A stretch of 64,000 nucleotides of DNA, from NCBI GenBank assembly GCA_963720475.1, contig OY970394.1, positions 1,550,001-1,614,000 of the forward strand. The letters are read 5' to 3'. Below, piece by piece: positions 7,754-15,989 of this stretch. The position numbers and the translations under genes are program-made. Positions within the stretch are counted from its first letter, which is position 1, and every line of letters begins with the position of its first letter. Source of the DNA: G963720475 sp963720475 (GTDB lineage Bacteria; Actinomycetota; Thermoleophilia; Solirubrobacterales; Thermoleophilaceae). The notes under the pieces are model-generated. The model was given only the letters and a program-made list of their open reading frames with translations, was not told the DNA's origin and searched no databases.

Positions 7754-8695
7754 ATGGCCACCTGCCTGGTGACTGGCGGTGCGGGCTTCCTCGGCTCGCA
7801 CATGTGCGACTACCTGCTCGACCGGGGCAACCGCGTGATCTGCGTGGACAACCTCGAGACGGGCTCGCTCAAGAACATTTCGCACATCCGCACCGGCGAG
7901 TTCGAGTTCCTCAACATCGACATCACGGACCACTTCGAGATCGAGGGCGAGATCGACTTCGTCTACCACCTCGCCTCGCCGGCCAGCCCGATCGACTACG
8001 CCCGTCTGCCGCTGCACACCCTCAAGGTCGGCGCCTACGGCACACACAACTCGCTCGGCCTCGCGAAGTTCAAGCGCGCCCGCTTCCTGCTCGCCTCGAC
8101 CTCGGAGGTCTACGGCGACCCGCAGGTCCATCCCCAGCCAGAGAGCTACTGGGGTAACGTCAACCCGATCGGGCCCCGCGGCGTCTACGACGAGGCGAAG
8201 CGCTACGCCGAAGCGTTGACGATGGCCTACCTGCGCCAGCAGGGCGTCAACACCTGCATCGTCCGCATCTTCAACACGTATGGACCGCGGATGCGGCAGA
8301 ACGACGGCCGTGCGATCCCGACCTTCCTCCACCAGGCGCTCACCGAGCAGCCGGTGACGGTCTTCGGTGACGGTTCCCAGACACGCAGCTTCTGTTACGT
8401 CGCGGACCTGATCCGGGGGCTCGTCTCGCTCGCGGAGTCGGACATCCACGAGCCGGTCAACATCGGCAACCCGAACGAGCTGTCGCTGCTCGAGATGGCG
8501 AAGGCGGTCGTCGAGCTGACCGAGTCGCGCTCGGAGATCGTCTTCGAGGCGCTCCCGGTGGACGACCCCAAGGTCCGCCAGCCCGACATCACCCGCGCGC
8601 GCGACCTGCTGGGCTGGGAGCCCGAGGTCGAGCTACGCGACGGCCTGCGCCGCACGATCGACCACGCAGTCGCGCAGCTCGGTCAGCCGGCCTAG
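7754..8695 (+). CDS. Extended SDR, UDP-glucuronate decarboxylase-like
   Basis: A 313-residue NAD-dependent sugar-nucleotide enzyme. The nucleotide-binding GGAGFLGSH is at residues 8-16, a TSEVYGDPQVHPQPESYWG block near residue 115, the catalytic GVYDEAKRYAE (YxxxK) near residue 145, and RIFNTYGPRM. This wording closely follows UDP-glucuronate decarboxylases, which make UDP-xylose from UDP-glucuronate. A related epimerase/dehydratase role is possible. The 94-residue acidic protein follows after 14 bases and may be cotranscribed. Confidence 0.85.
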   Translation: MATCLVTGGAGFLGSHMCDYLLDRGNRVICVDNLETGSLKNISHIRTGEFEFLNIDITDHFEIEGEIDFVYHLASPASPIDYARLPLHTLKVGAYGTHNSLGLAKFKRARFLLASTSEVYGDPQVHPQPESYWGNVNPIGPRGVYDEAKRYAEALTMAYLRQQGVNTCIVRIFNTYGPRMRQNDGRAIPTFLHQALTEQPVTVFGDGSQTRSFCYVADLIRGLVSLAESDIHEPVNIGNPNELSLLEMAKAVVELTESRSEIVFEALPVDDPKVRQPDITRARDLLGWEPEVELRDGLRRTIDHAVAQLGQPA

Positions 8696-8709
8696 GAAAG
8701 ACGCAGGCG

Positions 8710-8994
8710 ATGGCTAGCCCGGAGGCGAAGAACCTCGAGGCGATCTCCAAGGCGATCGACCAGCACGACCGCAACTGCGAGTTCCCCGCGGTCGCGGTCG
8801 CGATGAACCCCTTCGAGGTCGAACGCCTCGGCTGGGACGAGATCCGCGGCCTGCCGATCCGCCCCGACCCGAACCTCGGCACCGGCGCCTTCCGGATCGT
8901 CTGCGGCGGCGACGAGACCGAGGGCGAAGAGGAAGAGGTCGTCGAGGCGGTTGCCCAGGACACGGTGCCGTTCGACCCGGTCCGGGTCGAGTAG
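8710..8994 (+). CDS. Small acidic protein, unrecognised
   Basis: A 94-residue protein that I do not recognise. The N-terminal half (MASPEAKNLEAISKAIDQHD) looks helical, the middle has MNPFEVERLGWDEIRGLPI, and the tail is strongly acidic with a run of glutamates (about residues 70-77). No signal peptide, membrane segment or cysteine cluster. GC-rich third positions support coding. It follows the UDP-sugar enzyme by 14 bases and precedes tRNA-His, so it probably belongs to the former's transcript. Confidence 0.65.
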   Translation: MASPEAKNLEAISKAIDQHDRNCEFPAVAVAMNPFEVERLGWDEIRGLPIRPDPNLGTGAFRIVCGGDETEGEEEEVVEAVAQDTVPFDPVRVE

Positions 8995-9030
8995 CGGCGG
9001 CCAGGCCCGCTGCTAGCCTCACCTGCGCCT

Positions 9031-9104
9031 GGTGGGCGTAGCTCAGTTGGTAGAGCTCCTGGTTGTGGTCCAGGCGGTCGCCGGTTCGAGTCCGGTCGCT
9101 CACC
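9031..9104 (+). tRNA. tRNA-His (anticodon GTG)
   Basis: Acceptor GTGGGCG (9032-9038) pairs with CGCTCAC (9097-9103). The extra G at 9031 opposite C at 9104 is the G-1:C73 identity pair of histidine tRNA. Anticodon stem CCTGG/CCAGG encloses TTGTGGT, anticodon GTG. No encoded CCA. Confidence 0.96.
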
Positions 9105-9143
9105 CTCACGGTTGCCGTCCTTTACCTGCTCCAAGCTCCCGCC

Positions 9144-10034
9144 ATGACTGACGCCGTTTCAACCAACAACTCGGACCGCGTGACTCTGCGAGGGGCGGAG
9201 CCCGCCGACGCCGAGGCCTGCGCTCAGATTGTCTTCGATGCCTTTGGCGGCTTTCACGACCACCACCGGTTTCCGCGCGACTTCCCGGTCCTGGAGGCCG
9301 CCCAGGGAATGATCGGGATGTCGATCCCACATCCCTCGATTTGGGGGGTGGTCGCCGAGGTTGACGGGCGGATCGTCGGTTCCAACTTCCTTGACGAGCG
9401 CGACCCGATCAGGGGTGTCGGACCGATCACCGTCGATCCCGAGGCGCAGGACCTCGGCGTCGGACGCAAGCTGATGCAGGCCGTGATGGAGCGCGGCGAA
9501 GGAGCGCCCGGCATTCGGCTGCTGCAAGACGCGTTCAACATGCGCTCACTCTCGCTCTATGAGTCGCTTGGGTTCGACGTGAAGGAGCCCGCGGTGGTGA
9601 TCAGCGGGAAGCCGCGAAGCGGCCCCGCCCCGGGCGTGGACGTGCGACCGCTGGAGGAGGGCGATCTCGACGAATGCGAGGCGCTGTGCAAGAAGGTTCA
9701 TGGCTTCGAGCGCACCAACGAGCTTCGCGACGCGATTCAGGCGTTCGCCCCGTTCGTCGCGGTGCGCGACGGACACATCGTGGCCTACGCCTCGAGCGTT
9801 ACGTTCTGGCCGCTGAACCACGGCGTCGCCGAAAGCGACGACGATATGACGGCGCTGCTGAAGGGCGCCGCACCCGCGGTGGAGGAGCCGCTCGCCCTCC
9901 TGGTCCCCTTGCGTGCGGGCTTGTTCCGCTGGTGCCTCGAGGAGGGCCTTCGTCTGGTGAAGCCGATGAACCTGATGGCGGTCGGCCGGTACCAGGAGCC
10001 TCAGGGGGCCTGGTTCCCCTCGGTGATCTACTGA
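9144..10034 (+). CDS. Tandem GNAT-type acetyltransferase
   Basis: A 296-residue protein with an N-terminal GNAT domain (residues about 12-150): VTLRGAEPADAEACAQIVF, the acetyl-CoA loop VDPEAQDLGVGRKLMQAVM, and SLSLYESLGFDVKEP. The C-terminal half (about 165-296) looks like a second, degenerate GNAT-like domain with PLEEGDLDECEALCKKV. The acceptor is unknown. The ATG at 9144 is the first plausible start after tRNA-His; no good ribosome site is seen. Codon use is a little less GC-biased than in the flanking core genes. Confidence 0.82.
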   Translation: MTDAVSTNNSDRVTLRGAEPADAEACAQIVFDAFGGFHDHHRFPRDFPVLEAAQGMIGMSIPHPSIWGVVAEVDGRIVGSNFLDERDPIRGVGPITVDPEAQDLGVGRKLMQAVMERGEGAPGIRLLQDAFNMRSLSLYESLGFDVKEPAVVISGKPRSGPAPGVDVRPLEEGDLDECEALCKKVHGFERTNELRDAIQAFAPFVAVRDGHIVAYASSVTFWPLNHGVAESDDDMTALLKGAAPAVEEPLALLVPLRAGLFRWCLEEGLRLVKPMNLMAVGRYQEPQGAWFPSVIY

Positions 10035-10045
10035 GCCGTCTGCTC

Positions 10046-10444
10046 TTACTCCGACAGCCCCACGGCTTCGAGGGCTTCTTTCGGGTCGGAGAACCCCTGA
10101 CGGCGCACGATCCTGCCGTCGCGGAGGGTGTAGAGCTCGCCGTGGCGCTCGTTCATTTCAAGCCCTGCTTTGCTGCGCCCGCGTTCGCGGATTAGCACCA
10201 CGACCTGGTCGCTACCGGCGTCGATCACCTTCTCAACCTCGACGCGCCAGCTTTCCCCCCACGTTTCCGACCAGCGCGCGTTGTGGTCCAGGATCGCGTC
10301 GACACCGTGGCCCACCTTCCCGTCGGGGAGGTTCGTGCCGTCCCATTCGACATCCGGGTCAAAGGACGAGAGCGCGGTCTGAACGTCGTTGGCGAGGAAC
10401 GCGTCCAACATTTTCCGCACGACTTCCACGTTCTCCTGCGACAT
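10046..10444 (-). CDS. SnoaL-like (NTF2-fold) protein, copy 1
   Basis: A 132-residue protein starting MSQENVEVVRKMLDAFLAND, a typical SnoaL-like fold with DVEWDGTNLPDG and a terminal FSDPKEALEAVGLSE. It lies three bases downstream of a paralogue of the same length and same C-terminal pattern (EALEALGVSE), showing a tandem duplication. No catalytic assignment is possible. Convergent with the GNAT gene. Confidence 0.78.
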   Translation of the reverse strand: MSQENVEVVRKMLDAFLANDVQTALSSFDPDVEWDGTNLPDGKVGHGVDAILDHNARWSETWGESWRVEVEKVIDAGSDQVVVLIRERGRSKAGLEMNERHGELYTLRDGRIVRRQGFSDPKEALEAVGLSE

Positions 10445-10447
10445 CGC

Positions 10448-10846
10448 CTACTCCGACACCCCGAGGGCTTCGAGGGCTTCGGCGCGATCGACAAAGAACT
10501 CGACTCGGGTCACCGTCTTTCCGCGAAAGGTCCATACGTCGAAGCACCGCATCTCGGTCGCGGCCCCGCTCTCTTGTCCGACGCCTTTCCAATGCGCCGA
10601 GACGAGGACGTGATCTCCCACGGGTATGAAGTCGTCCGCTGCAATCGAGAGGTTCGTCCACGCAGACAAGAACGCGAGCATGAACTCTCTGACGCCGTCC
10701 GGGCCGACGTAATGATCGGCTGCCGGAAAGTCGCTGAACGGGATGAACATGACACGTTCGTCGTAGAGATCCGCGCCAGCCCGGAAGTTGCCCTCCCCCC
10801 ACTCTTCATAGACCGCTCTCAGGGCACCGACGTTCTTACGCGACAT
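10448..10846 (-). CDS. SnoaL-like (NTF2-fold) protein, copy 2
   Basis: A 132-residue paralogue of the gene directly downstream: MSRKNVGALRAVYEEWGEGN, a central hydrophobic pocket region with VREFMLAFLSAWTNLSI, and the shared ending AEALEALGVSE. The gap to the next gene is only three bases, so the two form one transcript. A GATACT box lies about nine bases before the ATG on the minus strand. It could be a binding protein or a small enzyme. Confidence 0.78.
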   Translation of the reverse strand: MSRKNVGALRAVYEEWGEGNFRAGADLYDERVMFIPFSDFPAADHYVGPDGVREFMLAFLSAWTNLSIAADDFIPVGDHVLVSAHWKGVGQESGAATEMRCFDVWTFRGKTVTRVEFFVDRAEALEALGVSE

Positions 10847-10937
10847 CGCCCGCGCAGTATCGCGCTCGCGGGGCCGTAGTACTACCCGGGCCTGCCCGCT
10901 TAGTATGGGTATTGGTCCAACTGACGCGAGGTACGTG

Positions 10938-11917
10938 GTGAGACGTAAGCAGGGATGGGGACGGCTGTTGCTGGCAATCTGCGCGAGCGCGATCCTGTCG
11001 CTGGCGGTCGCGTCGCCGGCGAGCGCGTACCTGCGCGATTTCTACTCCTCCTTCGTCGACTCGCCGCTCGACAGCGACTCCCCCAAGACGCTGACGTTCA
11101 ACAACTGCCCGCGACAGTTCTCGTCGTCGCAGGTGCAGTTGGGCAGGGGCGGATTTCTGGGGAGCGGGACGAATCTCGGCCTCACCCGCGTCACGAACGG
11201 GTTGGGCGACCGCGGCCTCACGGGCGCAGCCGAGCTCAAGCCCGACGACCGCAAGTGGCACCTGAACGCGCAGTTGTTGTGCGCGACGAATACCGGGGAC
11301 CCGCCGGCGGGGTCGTCTGCCGCGGGCGCGTACCTGAAGGGCGTTTACATCCGCCGCTCCGAGTCCGCCCGCAACTCCGACTCGACGAAGGAGCACAGGG
11401 CCCGCTGTTTCGGTAGGGATGTCGCCATCGGCGGCGGCTACCGCATCGTCCGGCCCCCTCTGGGAAGGAGCCGCGCGCGATCGCCCGGGGCGTCCAGGTC
11501 TATAGGAGCGGGAGCGAGAACGGGGTCAGAGCGGCGGCGCACGAGTCCAGGTCAACCGACCTTTCCTGGTCGCTGTCGGCGCACGCGATCTGCGCCAACG
11601 TCACCGACGCCATCAACACCAGGACGTACGCCGACAAGCTCCGCGCGTCCTCCGACACCGCTGAGCGGAGCTCGTCGAGTGTCAAGGAGGAGGCGCCGGC
11701 CTGCCCACCGGGTCACGTCATCATCGGGGGCGGGGCCGAAACGTTCGGAGACGGCCCGCTGAACGCGCCGCCGCGGGGCGTAATGCTGACCGAGTCTCGT
11801 CCCACGGGCAACGAGTGGTATGCGCGGGCGGTCGAGATCAACTCGACCGACAAGAAGTGGGGGCTCGAGGTGCGTGCGCTGTGCGCTTCTCAGGCCGGGC
11901 CCACGCTTGGGGGCTGA
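10938..11917 (+). pseudogene. Secreted three-repeat protein, frameshifted
   Basis: Reading starts at GTG 10938 (GAGG six bases upstream; an ATG at 10905 is in frame) with a signal peptide ending at SPASA. It is open to about 11455, then the coding frame shifts by one base inside a run of five C's (11454-11458). Adding one C restores a continuous protein to TGA 11915-11917. The restored product has three similar units, each ending in a W-L-CA pattern: WHLNAQLLCA, WSLSAHAICA and WGLEVRALCA, with IGGGY/IGGGA motifs starting units two and three. No function known; a sequencing error may explain the frameshift. Confidence 0.7.
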
Positions 11918-11939
11918 CGATCAGGGACCCTCCGACGCG

Positions 11940-12317
11940 ATGGCAACTGACGAACCCGAGATCGGCAGCGAGCGTATCGACGAGTTCGTCGTCGAGGACC
12001 GGCTGCTGACCGACGTCGGCGGGACGATCGGCTCGAGCGTGCTCTCAACCCCCGGGATGGTCGGGATGATGGAGCGCACCGCCGCGGTCCTGTCGTTCGA
12101 GCAGCTCCCGGAGGGCCGCGCGACGGTCGGCTTCGAGGTCTGCATCAAGCATGTGGCGGCCGCGGCCGAGGGGGCCACCTGCACCGCGCGCGCGACCCTG
12201 CGCGAGTTCGTCGACGGGCGCAAGCTGCGCTTCGACGTCGAGGTCAAGGAGGGCGAGCGGACGATCGGCGTCGGCACTCACGAGCGGCGCGTGATCGAGG
12301 TCGGGCAGCTCGGCTGA
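11940..12317 (+). CDS. Fluoroacetyl-CoA-thioesterase-like hotdog protein
   Basis: A 125-residue hotdog protein resembling the FlK-like group: LSTPGMVGMMERTA near residue 35, FEVCIKHVAAAAEG (metal-free active-site histidine region) near residue 65, and the ending IGVGTHERRVIE. FlK itself hydrolyses fluoroacetyl-CoA, but most relatives are uncharacterised acyl-CoA thioesterases. The ATG at 11940 is chosen as the first start that gives the family N-terminus. It follows the frameshifted secreted gene by 22 bases. Confidence 0.78.
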   Translation: MATDEPEIGSERIDEFVVEDRLLTDVGGTIGSSVLSTPGMVGMMERTAAVLSFEQLPEGRATVGFEVCIKHVAAAAEGATCTARATLREFVDGRKLRFDVEVKEGERTIGVGTHERRVIEVGQLG

Positions 12318-12402
12318 GCCACGGCCGATGACTTTTGCCGCCGCCGGCGGTCTACCCTGACGAACCCAGTTTCGATTTGCCAACCGGCAGAGGAGGAACG
12401 AC

Positions 12403-13080
12403 GTGAACACGCCGCCGACCGTGTCGTCAGAGGAGTGGGATCAGGCCCGCGAGCAGCTGCTCGTGAAGGAGAAGGAGCTCACGCGCGCGCGTGATGCGCT
12501 CGCGGCCGAGCGACGCCGGATGCCCTGGCTGAAGGTCGATAAGGACTACCGTTTCGACGGGCCCGACGGCGAGGCGAGCCTGCTCGATCTCTTCGACGGC
12601 CGCCGCCAGCTGGTGGTCTACCGCTTCTTCTACGACCCCGGCATGGAGGACTACCCCGAGCGAGGCTGCGGCGGCTGCTCTTTCCTCGCCGACCAGGTCG
12701 CCCACCTCGCCCATCTGAACGCGCGCGACACGACGCTCGCGTTCGCCTCACGCGCAACGCAGCCCGAGATCGCGACCTGGAAGGCGCGGATGGGGTGGGA
12801 GCAGATTCCGTGGTACACGGTCACCGACGACTTCGACACCGACTTCGGCGTCGAGGAGTGGCACGGCACGAACGCGTTCATCCGCGACGGCGACGACATC
12901 TACCGCACCTACTTCATCGACGGCCGCGGCGACGAGGCGATGGGGAGCACGTGGGCTTATCTCGACATCACCGCGCTGGGGCGCCAGGAGGAGTGGGAGG
13001 ACTCGCCCGAGGGCTACCCGCAAACCAAGCCGTACCAGTGGTGGAACCTCCACGACGAGTACGACGGGTCGCAGGCATGA
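12403..13080 (+). CDS. DUF899 family thioredoxin-like protein
   Basis: A 225-residue protein of the DUF899 family: a helical start, then MPWLKVDKDYRFDGPDG, LVVYRFFYDP and a GCGGCSFLAD segment holding a CxxC pair at a thioredoxin-like position. The family is predicted to be redox-active but is uncharacterised. The GTG at 12403 follows AGGAGGAAC, a strong ribosome site. Its stop overlaps the next ATG (ATGA), so it starts a coupled unit with two reductase-like genes. Confidence 0.85.
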   Translation: MNTPPTVSSEEWDQAREQLLVKEKELTRARDALAAERRRMPWLKVDKDYRFDGPDGEASLLDLFDGRRQLVVYRFFYDPGMEDYPERGCGGCSFLADQVAHLAHLNARDTTLAFASRATQPEIATWKARMGWEQIPWYTVTDDFDTDFGVEEWHGTNAFIRDGDDIYRTYFIDGRGDEAMGSTWAYLDITALGRQEEWEDSPEGYPQTKPYQWWNLHDEYDGSQA

Positions 13081-13712
13081 GCAAGGTCCGCGTCCACATC
13101 AGCGTCTCGGCCGACGGCTACGTCGCCGGGCCGAACCAGAGCGTGGAGAACCCGCTCGGCGAGGGCGGCGAGAGCCTCCACGACTGGGTGGTCCCCTTGA
13201 AGGCCTTCAACGAGATACAGGGCAGAGAGGGGGGCGAGGTCAACGCCAGCAACGAGATCGTGGAGGAGTCGGTCGCGAACGTCGGCGCCGAGATCATGGG
13301 GCGCGGCAAGTTCGGCGGCGGCCCGGGCCCGTGGCCGGACGACGAGTGGAACGGCTGGTGGGGCGACAACCCGCCCTTCCACATGCCCGTCTTCGTTCTC
13401 ACGCACCACGAGCGCGAGCCGCTCACGCTGTCCGACACGACCTTCACGTTCGTCACCGACGGGATCGAAGCGGCGCTCGAGCAAGCCCGCGACGGCGCAG
13501 GCGGCAAGGACGTGATGATCGGCGGGGGCGCCGACGCCATCAATCAGTACCTCGCCGGCGGGGTCGTTGACGAGCTCGAACTGCACGTCGCTCCGCTCCT
13601 TCTGGGCGGAGGTGCGCGGCTGTTCGAGGGCGTCGGCCCCGATCTAGAGCTGGAACAGGTGCGCGCCATCGAGGCGCCGGGAGTGACCCATGTCAAGTAC
13701 CGAGTCGGCTGA
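13077..13712 (+). CDS. RibD C-terminal / dihydrofolate reductase-like protein
   Basis: A 211-residue protein of the RibD_C fold: KVRVHISVSADGYVAGPNQS at the N-terminus, the NADPH-binding DVMIGGGADAINQYL near residue 140 and DELELHVAPLLLGGG. Standalone members reduce small carbonyl or pterin-like substrates; no pathway is evident here. It is translationally coupled to the DUF899 gene (ATGA) and followed by a second member of the same fold after 16 bases. Confidence 0.85.
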   Translation: MSKVRVHISVSADGYVAGPNQSVENPLGEGGESLHDWVVPLKAFNEIQGREGGEVNASNEIVEESVANVGAEIMGRGKFGGGPGPWPDDEWNGWWGDNPPFHMPVFVLTHHEREPLTLSDTTFTFVTDGIEAALEQARDGAGGKDVMIGGGADAINQYLAGGVVDELELHVAPLLLGGGARLFEGVGPDLELEQVRAIEAPGVTHVKYRVG

Positions 13713-13728
13713 GAAAGGAGAACCACCG

Positions 13729-14385
13729 ATGAGAAAGCTCGCGACCAACACGTTCGTCTCGCTCGACGGCGTGATGCAGGCGCCAGGCGGCCCCGAGGAG
13801 GACCCGATCGGCGGCTTCGAGCACGGCGGCTGGTCGGTCAACTACTGGGACGATCTGATGGGCGAGGAGATGGACGCGCACAACCTGCCCGAGGAGATGC
13901 TGCTCGGCCGCCGCACGTACGAGATCTTCGCCGCTCACTGGCCTCACGCCGAGGCGGACGTGATGGCGGACGCGCTCAACGGTGCCCGCAAGCACGTCGC
14001 TTCGACGACGCTCGACAGCGTGGACTGGAGCAATTCGACGCTGATCGAGGGCGACGTCGCCGAGTACGTCACCAAGCTGAAGCAGGAGGACGGCCCCGAG
14101 ATCCAGATTCACGGCAGCGCGGGCCTGATCCAGACGCTGCTCGAGCACGACCTTATCGACGAGTTCCGGATCTTTACGTTCCCGCTCACGCTCGGAACCG
14201 GCAAGCGCCTGTTCGGGGATGGCGCGATCCCCGCCGGGCTCGAGCTCACCCACCACAAGGTCGCGACGACCGGCGTGACGATCGCGTTCTACGAGCGGGC
14301 GGGCGAGATCGACTACGGCTCGTTCGCGCTCGAGGAGCCGACGGAGGCAGAGGTCGAGCGCCGGCAGGACCTCGCCGCGGATTGA
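13729..14385 (+). CDS. RibD C-terminal / dihydrofolate reductase-like protein, second copy
   Basis: A 218-residue paralogue: MRKLATNTFVSLDGVMQAPG at the start, LLGRRTYEIFAAHWP, then IQIHGSAGLIQTLLEHDLID and FPLTLGTGKRLFGDGAIP, the usual cofactor- and substrate-binding elements. The ATG at 13729 follows AAAGGAG. It ends inside the first codons of the beta-propeller gene if that uses TTG 14382. Function is not known beyond a probable NADPH-dependent reduction. Confidence 0.85.
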   Translation: MRKLATNTFVSLDGVMQAPGGPEEDPIGGFEHGGWSVNYWDDLMGEEMDAHNLPEEMLLGRRTYEIFAAHWPHAEADVMADALNGARKHVASTTLDSVDWSNSTLIEGDVAEYVTKLKQEDGPEIQIHGSAGLIQTLLEHDLIDEFRIFTFPLTLGTGKRLFGDGAIPAGLELTHHKVATTGVTIAFYERAGEIDYGSFALEEPTEAEVERRQDLAAD

Positions 14386-14408
14386 GGTTTGCTGCGAGAA
14401 TCGGCCTC

Positions 14409-15947
14409 GTGCGGACTCTCGCCGGCAGGATCAGACCACTCGCCTGCGCGCTCGCCTTCGCGGCGCTCGCGTGCTGTGCTTCGCCGCTCTCAGCACAGGC
14501 TGCCGACCCGACGCACAACGTGCTCGTCGTCGGCAACAACTGGGACGGGACGGCCGACGTCGTCGACCCCTACACGTTCAAGCCGCTGACGCGGCTGAAC
14601 ATCGTGCCCGACCGGGCCCAGCGCGAGGCGGAGATCTTCTCCAACCCGGTCAACCTCGGCTACTACCTCGCGATCCGTGAACTGGTGGGCGAGGGCAACC
14701 ACCAGTACGTGGACGACGCCTTCACCTCACACGACGGCCGCTACCTCTACGTGTCGCGGCCGAGCTTCGCCGACGTGGTCGGGATCGACCTGACCACGCG
14801 CAAGATCGTCTGGCGGACGAAGGTGGCCGGGAACCGGGCCGATCACATGGCGATCTCGCCCGACGGCGAGCGGCTGCTCGTCTCCGCCTCGACGGCCAAC
14901 ACGGTCCACGCGATCGACACCAAGACCGGCCGCATCCTCGGCGGCTTCGAGTCGGGCGACTCGCCGCACGAGAGCAACTACTCGGCCGATGGCTCGCGTG
15001 TCTTCCATGCCAGCATCGGCCTCGTCTACACGCCGGCCGACCAGCCCCTGGTCGACTCGACGAAGGGCGACCGCTACTTCCAGATCCATGAGGCGAAGAG
15101 CCTGCGGATGCTGCGGCGCGTTGACATTGGCCAGAAGCTCGCGCAGGCCGGCTATCCCGGCATGAGCTCCGCCGTCCGCCCGATGGCGATCTCGCCCGAC
15201 GAGAAGCGCGCCTACCTCCAGATATCGTTCCTGCACGGCTTCGTCGAGTACGACATCGAGAACGACAAGGTCGTGCGCGTCGTCCATCTGCCGATCAGCG
15301 ACGAGGCGAAGGGCCTGCTCCGCGAGCAGTACCTGCTCGACTCGGCGCACCACGGGATCGCGATCAACCCGGAGGGGAAGAAGCTCTGCGTCGCCGGCAC
15401 GATGTCCGACTACGCGGCGATCGTCTCGACGGCGACCTTCAACAACCGCATCGCCCTGCACGGCAAGAAGCCCTACTGGGTGACCAACAACAGCGACGGG
15501 CGCTACTGCTTCGTCTCGCTCAGCGGCGACGATCGTGTCTCGGTGCTCTCCTACGCCGACGAGGAGGAGATCGCGAGCATCCCCGTCGGCGACCACCCGC
15601 AGCGGATGCGGATGGGGAAGATGCGCTGCGCCGACCTGCCCGCAGGGATCGACTGCGCCGCGCCACAGCTGACGAAGCTGAGCGTCGTGAACGGTAAGCG
15701 CGGCCGGATGCTGCGCGTGCGTGCTTCGGAGGCGGCGAACGTGACGATCGCGATCGCGAAGGCGCGCGCCGGCGGCGGGTGGAGCAAGCCGCAGAGCGTC
15801 CTGCGTAAGGCGCGCAAGGGCGTCAACCGCCTCCGCCTCGCCAAGCTCGCCGACGGCGGGAAGTACCGGATCACCGCGATCGCGACCGACTCTGCGGAGA
15901 ACGCGTCTGTTAAGAAGCGGTTGCGGTTCCGAGTGCCCGCTCGCTGA
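14409..15947 (+). CDS. Secreted YncE-like beta-propeller protein
   Basis: A protein of about 512 residues with a signal peptide (LACALAFAALACCASPLSAQA) and repeated propeller blades: SHDGRYLYVSR, AISPDGERLLVSAS, AISPDEKRAYLQIS, INPEGKKLCVAGT and NSDGRYCFVSLSGDD. A C-terminal beta-sandwich (about 420-512) follows. It is probably an exported or surface binding protein. I use GTG 14409; a TTG at 14382 in the same frame overlaps the previous stop (TTGA). It probably belongs to the transcript starting at 12403. Confidence 0.78.
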   Translation: MRTLAGRIRPLACALAFAALACCASPLSAQAADPTHNVLVVGNNWDGTADVVDPYTFKPLTRLNIVPDRAQREAEIFSNPVNLGYYLAIRELVGEGNHQYVDDAFTSHDGRYLYVSRPSFADVVGIDLTTRKIVWRTKVAGNRADHMAISPDGERLLVSASTANTVHAIDTKTGRILGGFESGDSPHESNYSADGSRVFHASIGLVYTPADQPLVDSTKGDRYFQIHEAKSLRMLRRVDIGQKLAQAGYPGMSSAVRPMAISPDEKRAYLQISFLHGFVEYDIENDKVVRVVHLPISDEAKGLLREQYLLDSAHHGIAINPEGKKLCVAGTMSDYAAIVSTATFNNRIALHGKKPYWVTNNSDGRYCFVSLSGDDRVSVLSYADEEEIASIPVGDHPQRMRMGKMRCADLPAGIDCAAPQLTKLSVVNGKRGRMLRVRASEAANVTIAIAKARAGGGWSKPQSVLRKARKGVNRLRLAKLADGGKYRITAIATDSAENASVKKRLRFRVPAR

Positions 15948-15989
15948 CGCCGATAGGCTCGGCCGACACCGAATCGACAAGGAGCGAGC

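Noticed and set aside
9031..9104. tRNA-His as an integration site for the accessory genes at 9144-16785
   Set aside because: No integrase, no repeated copy of the tRNA 3' end and no sharp border were seen downstream.
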